DNA from: UBA10364 sp905182675
GTDB lineage: Bacteria; Bacteroidota; Bacteroidia; Flavobacteriales; Schleiferiaceae
NCBI GenBank assembly: GCA_963933975.1
Contig: CAWVWE010000002.1
Span: forward strand, 42,419-106,418
Length of the DNA: 64,000 nt
Direction of reading: 5' to 3'
Below the pieces are notes generated by a model. The model saw only the letters and a program-made list of their open reading frames with translations. It made no database searches and was not told the origin of the DNA. This document shows, piece after piece, positions 27,000 through 35,045 of this stretch. Each line of letters starts with the position of its first letter. Within the stretch, counting starts at the first letter, position 1. The position numbers were made by a program, and so were the translations under genes.

Positions 27000-27848
27000 A
27001 TGGAAAGAAGTTTAAACACAATTACGAACACTTTTTCAGGCTTATTAAGATTGGTTGTTTATGCCAATTTTTGGGTCGCAGGCGCTGTTTGGGCCTTGAC
27101 TAAGTTTACCGAATACCTAGTTGATGGTCAAGCGCATTCCCTCGCATTATTAAATGCCTCAGGCACCTTGGTTGTCTATGGGTTTGCCCACCTGTTTGAA
27201 GGACCTTCAGATACTGATTTATCTTCGAAAGTATCACAATGGAAGGCGCAGATGCCCCGTATTTCTTGGCTCAGTATCATCCTAGGACTAGTCATCTCTG
27301 TAGCGGAGTTTATAAACATACATTCGTGGGGGCTTCTGTTGCACTATGTATTTGGCGGAGCTATCGCATTTCTATATCCATTACCGTTTATTTTAAAGAA
27401 TAAAGGAGGTGGACTGCGTTCCGTACCAGGTCTAAAACTTATTATTATCGCAGGCCTATGGGCTTATATCACCGCATTTATCCCTGCTGTTTGGAACGGT
27501 GAAAATGGCTGGATGCATTTTATGGAAAGAATGCTTTGGGCTGCCGCTTTAACTATTCCATTTGACGTTAGAGACTCCAGTATCGATAGTAAAAGCATAA
27601 AGACTCTACCTCATTTATTTGGGGCTAGAAATAGCATCTTCATAGCACACGCCTGTTTGTGGCTAAGCTTTATGCTTTTAGTGCTCTATTTTGGACTACC
27701 ACTAAACGCAACCTTCCTATTGTTCTGTTTTTTCGCCATCGTAATTGTTATAGCCAACCACAATTTCGGCGACTTGTATTACAGCTTTTTTATAGAAGGT
27801 CTACCTTGGTTATTATTAGGCCTAGTAGCCCTTTTGCCCTATCTTTAA
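27000..27848 (+). CDS. UbiA-like integral membrane protein (divergent prenyltransferase family)
   Basis: A 282-residue polytopic protein with eight or so hydrophobic helices. The segment IPFDVRDSSID (residues 187-196) corresponds to the second Asp-rich motif (DxxxD, here D189, D192, D196) of UbiA prenyltransferases, and LRSVPGLKLIIIAGLWAY fits the loop and helix before it. The first Asp-rich motif is missing; its place holds YGFAHLFEGPSDTD (60-73), so normal prenyl diphosphate binding is doubtful. It lies 13 bases upstream of kynU and may share a transcript. Function is unknown. Confidence 0.65.
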   Translation: MERSLNTITNTFSGLLRLVVYANFWVAGAVWALTKFTEYLVDGQAHSLALLNASGTLVVYGFAHLFEGPSDTDLSSKVSQWKAQMPRISWLSIILGLVISVAEFINIHSWGLLLHYVFGGAIAFLYPLPFILKNKGGGLRSVPGLKLIIIAGLWAYITAFIPAVWNGENGWMHFMERMLWAAALTIPFDVRDSSIDSKSIKTLPHLFGARNSIFIAHACLWLSFMLLVLYFGLPLNATFLLFCFFAIVIVIANHNFGDLYYSFFIEGLPWLLLGLVALLPYL

Positions 27849-27861
27849 GTACTCAGAATAA

Positions 27862-29142
27862 ATGCTTATGAATGTCTTAGATCATAGTTACGCAGCAGCA
27901 CTTGACCAGTCCGATTCTCTTGCCTCTTTCCGCGATCAATTTCATATTCCTGTGATCGACGGTAAGCAAACATTATATTTTACAGGAAATTCGCTTGGGT
28001 TACAGCCTAAGAACGCCAAAGAGTACCTCTTTGAGGAACTAGAGGATTGGAAAAACTGGGGAGTTGAAGGTCACTTTCGTGCACGTAGACCCTGGATGCC
28101 CTACCATGAGTTCTTCTCAGAAAGTCTCTCGAAAATAGTTGGAGCAAAGCCTGAAGAAGTAGTGGTTATGGGGTCTCTCACAAACAATCTGCATTTACTC
28201 ATGGTCAGTTTTTTCAGACCCAAAGGCAAGCGAACAAAAATTTTATGTGAAGCCAAGGCCTTCCCTTCTGATCAATATGCGCTGGCCTCACAGCTAAGGT
28301 TTCACGGGCTAGACCCGGCAACGCATTTGATCGAAGTTGCACCAAGAGATGGCGAACACCATATTCATACAGCAGATTTCAAAGCAGCGATAGACAAACA
28401 TGGCGACGAAATTGCCATGATGATGATCGGTGGTGTTAACTATTACACAGGTCAAGTAATGGCCATGGAGGAGCTTACCTCACATGCGCAACAACGGGGT
28501 ATTGTTGTGGGCTGGGATTTAGCTCATGGTGCTGGTAATGTGGAACTGCACCTCCATGATTGGAATGTAGATTTCGCAGCCTGGTGTCATTATAAGTACC
28601 TCAACGCCGGACCAGGTGCCACCGCCGGTTACTTTGTCCACGAAAAACATCATGGACAAAATGACTTACCCCGCTTTGAAGGCTGGTGGGGTCACGACAA
28701 AGAAACGCGGTTCGAAATGCCGGAAAAATTTAAGCCTATTCCGACGGCAGAAGCTTGGCAACTCTCTAATGCTCCCGTAATGGCGATGGCTCCGGTACGC
28801 GCGAGCTTTGATCTGGTAGATCAAGCAGGAATTAGTAACCTACGCGCTAAAAGCGAGAAGTTAACCGCCTATTTGCAGCAAATTATTGAGGCTGTGGCCA
28901 AAGAGACTGGTGAATTTCTTGAGATTATAACACCTGAAGGTGCTCGTGGCGCCCAAATTTCAGTCCATGTCCATGGATACGGAAAGCCTCTATTTGATCA
29001 TTTAATGGAACAAGGTGTGATCGTAGACTGGAGAGAACCCAACGTAATACGTATGGCTCCTGTTCCTATGTATAATTCATTTGAGGATATCAGGTCGTTT
29101 GGCCAGATTCTTAAAACCTATTTAGAAAGTCATTCAGCATGA
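27862..29142 (+). CDS. kynU: Kynureninase
   Basis: PLP-dependent hydrolase cleaving kynurenine or 3-hydroxykynurenine to (3-hydroxy)anthranilate and alanine; 426 residues. Typical features are the LYFTGNSLGLQPK start of the fold, GSLTNNLHLLMVSFF, the GWDLAHGAGNVELHLHDW segment and the PLP lysine in WCHYKYLNAGPGATAG. ATG 27868 is an equally possible start, two codons downstream. The stop overlaps the kmo start (ATGA). Together the two enzymes convert kynurenine to 3-hydroxyanthranilate, the aerobic route to quinolinate and NAD in several Bacteroidota. Confidence 0.96.
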   Translation: MLMNVLDHSYAAALDQSDSLASFRDQFHIPVIDGKQTLYFTGNSLGLQPKNAKEYLFEELEDWKNWGVEGHFRARRPWMPYHEFFSESLSKIVGAKPEEVVVMGSLTNNLHLLMVSFFRPKGKRTKILCEAKAFPSDQYALASQLRFHGLDPATHLIEVAPRDGEHHIHTADFKAAIDKHGDEIAMMMIGGVNYYTGQVMAMEELTSHAQQRGIVVGWDLAHGAGNVELHLHDWNVDFAAWCHYKYLNAGPGATAGYFVHEKHHGQNDLPRFEGWWGHDKETRFEMPEKFKPIPTAEAWQLSNAPVMAMAPVRASFDLVDQAGISNLRAKSEKLTAYLQQIIEAVAKETGEFLEIITPEGARGAQISVHVHGYGKPLFDHLMEQGVIVDWREPNVIRMAPVPMYNSFEDIRSFGQILKTYLESHSA

Positions 29143-30470
29143 AGAAAGTCGTTATTGTAGGTGCTGGTTTGGCAGGGTCATATATGGCTTACACACTCGG
29201 CACTAAAGGATACAGCGTAGAAGTTTTCGAAAAACGTGAAGACCCTAGATCCGCTTCTTACGGGAGTGGACGCTCTATTAACTTAGTAGTAGGCCATAGA
29301 GGATGGACCGCTTTAAAATATGCAGGTATAGAAGAACCTATTCGGGAAATTGTTGTCCCGGCGCATGGAAGGCAAATACACGATATAGAAGGCAACGAAA
29401 GTTACTTTCCATACAGTATTAAAGGAAAAGCCATTCACAGTATTTCGCGCAGCGAATTCAATAAAAAATTAGTTGAATTAGCAGACTCTTTACCAAACGT
29501 CAACTTACATTTTAACACCTCTTGCAGTGGCGTTGACACCAAGGCTGGTATTGCTTATTTTAATAACAATGAGGGTCCTATAGAAGTTAAAGCCGACCTC
29601 ATTGTCGGGGCCGATGGCGCAGGGTCAGCAGTGCGAAAATCTCTTCAGGGGATACCGAGATTCAACTTCAGCCAAGAGTATATTGACAGTGGATACAAAG
29701 AAGTTCATATCCCTGCTGCAGAGGATGGTAGTCCTCAATTAAATTTGGACGCCTTACATATTTGGCCACGAGGGCAATTCATGCTCATGGGTTTAGCAAA
29801 TACTGACAATGGGTTTACGGGTACCGTCTTTGCACCTTACGATGGTGAGTTTGGGCTGGATCATTTACACACTGCTGAAGATGGATTGAAATACTTCAAA
29901 AAATATTTTAAAGACGCCATTCCTTTGATCCCAAATCTTGGAGAACAATGGGAAAATAACCCTACCTCAGCTTTAGCTATTATCCGCTGCAAACCTTATC
30001 ACTGGGGGAGTAATACTATGTTAATTGGAGATGCTGCACATGCTATTGTTCCTTTTTATGGAGAAGGCATGAATGCATCTTTAGAGGACGTCAGGGTCTT
30101 TTGCGAGCTATTAGACACGCATGGTGATGAGGATTTACAGGCCGTACTCGTGGAATACAGTAAGCAAAGGGTACCCGCTGGAAATGCAATAGCGGATTTA
30201 AGTCTTCGCAATTTTATAGAGATGCGCGACCTAGTAGCTGACCCTAAGTTTCAGTTGCGCAAGAAGATTGAAGCTAAAGTGCAGCGAAATAATCCTGAAC
30301 TATGGACCCCATTGTATACTCAAGTTAAATTCACAAATATCCCATACCACGATGCTTTAATGGAAGGACAGCGCCACGATGTCATCATGGAGGAGGTATT
30401 AGCGATGCCGGGAATAGAAAACAACTGGGACAGTGACGAAGTAGAGCAAATGATCTTAAAGGCTCTTTAG
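29139..30470 (+). CDS. kmo: Kynurenine 3-monooxygenase
   Basis: FAD-dependent hydroxylase making 3-hydroxykynurenine from kynurenine with NADPH and oxygen; 443 residues. It has the Rossmann motif GAGLAGSYMA (7-16), the GADGAGSAVRK segment near residue 160 and the GDAAHAIVPFYGEGMNASLED motif near residue 300. The C-terminal part is hydrophilic, without the membrane anchor found in eukaryotic enzymes. It is translationally coupled to kynU; tryptophan dioxygenase, formamidase, hydroxyanthranilate dioxygenase and nadC are not in the window. The last bases overlap the convergent gene. Confidence 0.96.
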   Translation: MKKVVIVGAGLAGSYMAYTLGTKGYSVEVFEKREDPRSASYGSGRSINLVVGHRGWTALKYAGIEEPIREIVVPAHGRQIHDIEGNESYFPYSIKGKAIHSISRSEFNKKLVELADSLPNVNLHFNTSCSGVDTKAGIAYFNNNEGPIEVKADLIVGADGAGSAVRKSLQGIPRFNFSQEYIDSGYKEVHIPAAEDGSPQLNLDALHIWPRGQFMLMGLANTDNGFTGTVFAPYDGEFGLDHLHTAEDGLKYFKKYFKDAIPLIPNLGEQWENNPTSALAIIRCKPYHWGSNTMLIGDAAHAIVPFYGEGMNASLEDVRVFCELLDTHGDEDLQAVLVEYSKQRVPAGNAIADLSLRNFIEMRDLVADPKFQLRKKIEAKVQRNNPELWTPLYTQVKFTNIPYHDALMEGQRHDVIMEEVLAMPGIENNWDSDEVEQMILKAL

Positions 30471-31351
30471 ATAAGTTCGAAAAGCGGATAACCGCCAGTA
30501 TTTAACCACACCACTGTACCATTAAGTCTTACATTACTGAGATAGTGTAGCACTTTAGCGTTGTAGTTACGGTCTATGGGGATGGTGGTTTTCTCTGTAA
30601 ATGATGATTTTTTTTCGAGTAAGATATCGTCAACGCGGCCAAACCCACCAAAGGATGTTTCGTCAATCCAAACCAGCGTAATGTTTTTACTGTGGGCTAA
30701 ATCAATGGCCCGTTCTTGTTCTTTTTTCGCGCCTTTTACCGCACTAACTACGTGAACTTGTGTTTTGCTATTTTTAGACATCGCATGTAATATACCTAGC
30801 ACTGTTGTAGCTGTACCTGAGGCCAACACAAGGTGTCCAGGAGTCATTATCCGGTCAATTTCATTCCATATTTCGCCGCATCCTTGAATGGCATGAATGC
30901 CAGCACCGCCTTCAGGAAGTAATTGAAATTCTTTCACGTTCCAAAGTAACAATTGCTCCTGAGTAGGCTGCCATTGGCGTGCTCTTAGGTCTCGATAATC
31001 GGACCGTGAAACAAAATTGAGCTGCATTCCTTGGTCTGCACAATAGGATAGAAATGGGTTACTGCCTTCATCCAACTCTTCCCCACGAACAATCAAAACT
31101 CCATGCATACCATAATACTTTAAGGCAAATGATGTCGCAGGAAGATGATTGCTGTATGCTCCACCGAAAGTGAGGACCGTCTTACTTTTGTCACAGTCTT
31201 GAAAGAATCCTTTGAGCTTTCGCCATTTGTTGCCTGATACCACGGGATGAATCAAATCATCTCTTTTCATCCAAAGTTCAGGCAGATGATTAAAGTAATC
31301 GATCTTCTGAAAAGGTGACGGTAAGTGAAACGGAAATTCTTCTTGAACCAT
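30467..31351 (-). CDS. PLP-dependent enzyme, ACC deaminase/D-cysteine desulfhydrase family
   Basis: A fold-type II PLP enzyme of 294 residues. The N-terminal LWMKRDDLIHPVVSGNKWRKL segment contains the PLP lysine (Lys42), TFGGAYSNHLPATSFA (about 63-78) is the substrate/phosphate region typical of this family, and ASGTATTVLG forms the phosphate-binding loop. Members include 1-aminocyclopropane-1-carboxylate deaminase and D-cysteine desulfhydrase; in most bacteria the true substrate is unclear, and the short C-terminus here argues against a confident ACC deaminase call. It is convergent with kmo (4-base overlap) and divergent from the DUF5522 gene. Confidence 0.86.
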   Translation of the reverse strand: MVQEEFPFHLPSPFQKIDYFNHLPELWMKRDDLIHPVVSGNKWRKLKGFFQDCDKSKTVLTFGGAYSNHLPATSFALKYYGMHGVLIVRGEELDEGSNPFLSYCADQGMQLNFVSRSDYRDLRARQWQPTQEQLLLWNVKEFQLLPEGGAGIHAIQGCGEIWNEIDRIMTPGHLVLASGTATTVLGILHAMSKNSKTQVHVVSAVKGAKKEQERAIDLAHSKNITLVWIDETSFGGFGRVDDILLEKKSSFTEKTTIPIDRNYNAKVLHYLSNVRLNGTVVWLNTGGYPLFELI

Positions 31352-31399
31352 GCTACAAAACTAATGCAGTGTACCTTTACGAACCCATTGCCCATAATT

Positions 31400-31564
31400 A
31401 TGTTTAATAAAGAGTTAGATCCAGAAGATTATTACAAAAGCCCCGAGGGATTTATTGTCTTCACGGAGCGATATCATCTTAAACGTGGACATTGTTGCCT
31501 TAGTGGCTGTAAGCACTGCCCATATGGCTATGACAAAGGAACTCACAGAGTAAAAGGAAATTAA
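31400..31564 (+). CDS. Small cysteine-rich DUF5522 protein
   Basis: A 54-residue protein with the DUF5522 pattern: DYYKSPEGFIVFTERYHLKRG, then the cysteine cluster CCLSGCKHCPYG that probably binds a metal. ATG 31400 gives the usual family length; upstream in-frame ATG 31364 would add 12 residues that do not look conserved and is less likely. The stop TAA is immediately followed by the hutU ATG, so both are probably on one transcript. Function of the family is unknown. Confidence 0.8.
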   Translation: MFNKELDPEDYYKSPEGFIVFTERYHLKRGHCCLSGCKHCPYGYDKGTHRVKGN

Positions 31565-33571
31565 ATGACCACAGTAACACCATTTATGGAGGCCATAGTT
31601 GCAGGTATACCAGGCATCATTCCTCCAAAAAGAACCATTTCACGAGATGTAAATAGAGCGCCAAAACGCAAAGACATCCTCAAACCCAGTGAGAAAAGAT
31701 TGGCCCTGGAAAATGCTTTACGTTATTTTCCAAAGGAATGGCATGCAGAATTAGCACCCGAGTTTCTTGAAGAACTCAAAGAATATGGTCGTATTTACAT
31801 GTACCGTTTCAAGCCCGACTATGCCATAAAAGCTCGTCCTATTAACGATTATCCTGCTAAATGTGCTCAAGCCGCATGTATAATGCTCATGATCCAAAAC
31901 AACTTGGATCCCGCAGTCGCTCAACATCCAGAAGAACTGATTACTTATGGTGGAAATGGCGGTGTATTTCAGAATTGGGCACAATACGTACTCACGATGA
32001 AATACCTGAGTGAAATGACGCAGGAGCAAACTTTACATATGTATAGCGGACATCCAATGGGTCTCTTTCCATCTACATCGGATGCACCTCGTGTAGTTGT
32101 GACAAATGGGATGATGATACCTAATTACAGTCAACCCGATGATTGGGAGAAATTCAATGCATTAGGCGTTACGCAATATGGACAAATGACGGCAGGCTCA
32201 TATATGTATATAGGTCCGCAAGGTATTGTTCACGGGACGACCATTACTGTGCTAAATGCCGCACGAATGAAATCTAAAGGAGGTCCTGAAGGAAAGCTTT
32301 TCGTTACTGCCGGACTAGGTGGAATGTCCGGAGCTCAGCCAAAGGCAGCTAATATAGCAGGTGTAGTTAGTATTACTGCTGAAATCAACCCAAAAGCTGC
32401 TTACAAACGCCATGAGCAAGGTTGGGTAGATGAGATCACAACGAGTGCTGACGAAGCCATTGATATGGCACAATCCTTTCAAAAAGAGAAAATAGCACGC
32501 AGCATAGCCTACCTCGGTAATATCGTTGATCTGTGGGAGAGAATGGCCGAACGTAAAGTTCCTGTTGACCTGGGTTCAGATCAGACTTCATTACACAATC
32601 CTTGGGCAGGTGGATATTATCCACAAGGAATGGGCTACGAAGAGGCAAATGAGATGATGGCTAGTGACCCTGTAGAATTTAAGTCACGTATTAAAACGAC
32701 TTTAAAGAAACACGTTACCGCTATCAATACACTTGTAGATCAAGGCATGTATTTCTTTGACTATGGCAATGCCTTCTTACTAGAAAGTTCTAGAGCAGGT
32801 GCTGAAATCATGGATGCCGATGGTGAATACTTTAGATACCCATCTTATGTTCAGGATATAATGGGGCCAATGTGTTTTGATTACGGTTTTGGCCCATTTC
32901 GCTGGGTATGTGCCTCAGGAAATCCAGAAGACTTGGACAAGACAGATGCTATTGCTGAAAAAGTACTCAAAGCACTTATGGCAAAAGCACCCGCTGAGAT
33001 CAGGCAACAAATGGATGATAACATCCGTTGGATCCAAGGTGCTAAGGCAAACAAACTTGTTGTAGGGTCTCAAGCGAGAATTCTATATGCTGACAGCGAG
33101 GGCAGAATTGAAATCGCTAAAGCATTTAACCGGGCTATTGAAAAGGGTGAAATTGGACCCGTTGTGCTTGGCCGTGACCACCACGATGTGAGTGGCACAG
33201 ATAGCCCTTACAGAGAAACCAGTAACATCTATGATGGCTCTAGTTTTACGGCAGATATGTCAATCCAGAATGTGATTGGTGGAAGTTTCAGAGGCGCAAC
33301 CTGGGTGAGTATTCATAACGGTGGTGGCGTTGGATGGGGCGAAGTAATCAATGGCGGGGTTGGAATGCTGTTGGATGGGAGTTCCGAAACAGAGAAACGT
33401 ATTGAAAATATGCTTCTTTATGATGTAAATAATGGAATTGCTAGACGTTCTTGGGCTAGAAATAAAGAAGCTATATTCGCTATCAAGCGGGAGATGGAAC
33501 GCACACCCTCACTTAAGGTTACTGTTCCAGAACTCGTCAATGAAGAAATATTAAACAAACTAGAGTTTTAA
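31565..33571 (+). CDS. hutU: Urocanate hydratase (long form)
   Basis: NAD-dependent urocanase, the second step of histidine degradation; 668 residues, longer than the roughly 555-residue form of most bacteria and close in size to the animal form. Signatures visible are YGGNGGVFQNWAQY, HPMGLFPS, VTQYGQMTAGSYMYIGPQGIVHGT and the GLGGMSGAQPKA segment that binds NAD. The C-terminal half includes RDHHDVSGTDSPYRETSNIYDG. The rest of the hut pathway (hutH, hutI, hutG) is not present here. It lies between a DUF5522 gene and an OmpH-like lipoprotein gene (2-base gap). Confidence 0.95.
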   Translation: MTTVTPFMEAIVAGIPGIIPPKRTISRDVNRAPKRKDILKPSEKRLALENALRYFPKEWHAELAPEFLEELKEYGRIYMYRFKPDYAIKARPINDYPAKCAQAACIMLMIQNNLDPAVAQHPEELITYGGNGGVFQNWAQYVLTMKYLSEMTQEQTLHMYSGHPMGLFPSTSDAPRVVVTNGMMIPNYSQPDDWEKFNALGVTQYGQMTAGSYMYIGPQGIVHGTTITVLNAARMKSKGGPEGKLFVTAGLGGMSGAQPKAANIAGVVSITAEINPKAAYKRHEQGWVDEITTSADEAIDMAQSFQKEKIARSIAYLGNIVDLWERMAERKVPVDLGSDQTSLHNPWAGGYYPQGMGYEEANEMMASDPVEFKSRIKTTLKKHVTAINTLVDQGMYFFDYGNAFLLESSRAGAEIMDADGEYFRYPSYVQDIMGPMCFDYGFGPFRWVCASGNPEDLDKTDAIAEKVLKALMAKAPAEIRQQMDDNIRWIQGAKANKLVVGSQARILYADSEGRIEIAKAFNRAIEKGEIGPVVLGRDHHDVSGTDSPYRETSNIYDGSSFTADMSIQNVIGGSFRGATWVSIHNGGGVGWGEVINGGVGMLLDGSSETEKRIENMLLYDVNNGIARRSWARNKEAIFAIKREMERTPSLKVTVPELVNEEILNKLEF

Positions 33572-33573
33572 AG

Positions 33574-34170
33574 ATGAAAAAGTTCTTCCTAGCCATGGCT
33601 AGTATTGCCTTACTTGCCAGTTGCCAGCAGCCTGCAGTAGAAAACACTGATAAAGGAATCCGCTTGGCGTATGTACGCATAGATTCTCTTCAAAGCCAGT
33701 ACAATTACTTCCAAGAATTGGTGCTAGAGTTACAGGCTGAAGAAGCTGAAATCGTAACTGAACTACAACGTCGTCAGCAATCCTTGCAAGAAAACATAGA
33801 ATTATACCAGCAAGAAGCTCCTAAGATGACGGCCCGTCAGAGAGAAGTTAATGAAGCTGATCTCAGACGCGTTCAACAGCAATATATGGCTATGGAACAA
33901 GGTGCTCAAGAACGCCTGATGGTCAAGCAGAACGCATTGACGACACAAATGCGTGAAGACATGAACGGAGCGATTGATGTACTTAAAGACGAGCTCAACC
34001 TAGATTTCATTCTTCTATATGAAGAAGGGGGACAGATTATCTTCGCAAATACAGAGTATGACATTACCGAGCGTATGGTAACGATGCTCAACGAAAACAG
34101 AGACACGCCAACTGAAGAAGAAACAACAGAGGTTGTTGAAGAAACAGTCGATTCCGCTTCAGCAGAGTAA
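33574..34170 (+). CDS. OmpH/Skp-like lipoprotein
   Basis: A 198-residue lipoprotein: lipobox LLASC (Cys17), then the OmpH-like start of the fold (IRLAYVRIDSLQSQYNYFQEL, about 29-49), a long coiled-coil region rich in Gln and Glu (about 50-130) and the return segment LNLDFILLYEEGGQIIFANTEYDIT (about 141-165). The tail is acidic and Thr/Glu-rich. Skp/OmpH proteins are periplasmic chaperones for outer-membrane proteins; the lipid anchor is a Bacteroidota variation. It follows hutU by two bases and ends at a strong hairpin, although a functional tie with hutU is not obvious. Confidence 0.85.
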   Translation: MKKFFLAMASIALLASCQQPAVENTDKGIRLAYVRIDSLQSQYNYFQELVLELQAEEAEIVTELQRRQQSLQENIELYQQEAPKMTARQREVNEADLRRVQQQYMAMEQGAQERLMVKQNALTTQMREDMNGAIDVLKDELNLDFILLYEEGGQIIFANTEYDITERMVTMLNENRDTPTEEETTEVVEETVDSASAE

Positions 34171-34183
34171 CCGGAATACCCGC

Positions 34184-34226
34184 ATAAAAAAAGCCCGGTC
34201 GCAAATTGCGACCGGGCTTTTTTTAT
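34184..34226. terminator. Bidirectional intrinsic terminator
   Basis: Inverted repeat with arms 34184-34204 and 34206-34226, core AGCCCGGTCGC, flanked by seven A and seven T residues, between the convergent OmpH-like and outer-membrane protein genes. Confidence 0.92.
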
Positions 34227-34241
34227 ACGTTAAACTTTTCT

Positions 34242-35045
34242 CTACAAATAATAACGGAAACCCACAGAGCCACCTACGCCATAAGGCACTTCGCTAAGCG
34301 CTACATCTTCTAAGTTAATAGGTAACAAGCCTAATCTAAACTCTGCTCTTAACGATAAGACTAAGTTATTTGAAACATTAAACTCGTTACCTAGTGCAAA
34401 GCCTATACATCCATTGAATCCTTTATGATATTGGATGGACTCCTCAGAGCCGCGATCGTACATAGTCCCTAAGACTCCTGTCACCGCATCCGTTGAATAA
34501 TCTGGCACACCTTCACCCACCCATGAACGGTCGATCATGTTATAGAAAGTGAGATCATATGATGGTATCACTTGCAGTGCCCAGAGGTCAGTTATCTGGG
34601 TATGAAAAATGAATTGAATGGGGATGTTCAATGCGGAATACGAAGTTTTAGCATTGAAAACGCCTATGGTATCTTGGAAAATGGCATTCTGATCAAATAC
34701 CACAAAATCCTTTGAAATAAAGCCGCTTTTCTGTGTTGTAAAACCAACCCCGACATGAAACATTCCGCGTAATTCGTAGTAGGCCATCATGCCATAACGC
34801 TGTCCATATACACCTCCGGCACCCTCGTTAAGCATCGCAAATAACTCATTACCGTCTGCTACTGGCTCATACAACGCAAGTCTTCGAGAAGCATATGCAG
34901 GAGCATAAACAGCTGCTAGCGAAAATTTCGTGTCGCTGATCTTACTATCTGTAAAGTACTCTATAGGATCTTCTGTTTGAGCTTGAGCAGAAAATGCTAC
35001 TTGTAATACGAGCGCTACTGCGCCAAATTTTATCCAGTTTTTCAT
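34242..35045 (-). CDS. Probable outer-membrane beta-barrel protein, unknown function
   Basis: A 267-residue exported protein: signal peptide of about 23 residues (MKNWIKFGAVALVLQVAFSAQAQ), followed by regularly alternating strands rich in Tyr, Phe and Gly (for example YGMMAYYELRGMFHVGVGFTT and the closing VPYGVGGSVGFRYYL), as in small PorT/OmpW-like barrels of Bacteroidota. I do not recognise a specific family. The ATG at 35045 forms an ATGA overlap with the alaS stop, so it is translated from the alaS transcript; an upstream in-frame start at 35063 is less likely. Confidence 0.72.
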   Translation of the reverse strand: MKNWIKFGAVALVLQVAFSAQAQTEDPIEYFTDSKISDTKFSLAAVYAPAYASRRLALYEPVADGNELFAMLNEGAGGVYGQRYGMMAYYELRGMFHVGVGFTTQKSGFISKDFVVFDQNAIFQDTIGVFNAKTSYSALNIPIQFIFHTQITDLWALQVIPSYDLTFYNMIDRSWVGEGVPDYSTDAVTGVLGTMYDRGSEESIQYHKGFNGCIGFALGNEFNVSNNLVLSLRAEFRLGLLPINLEDVALSEVPYGVGGSVGFRYYL

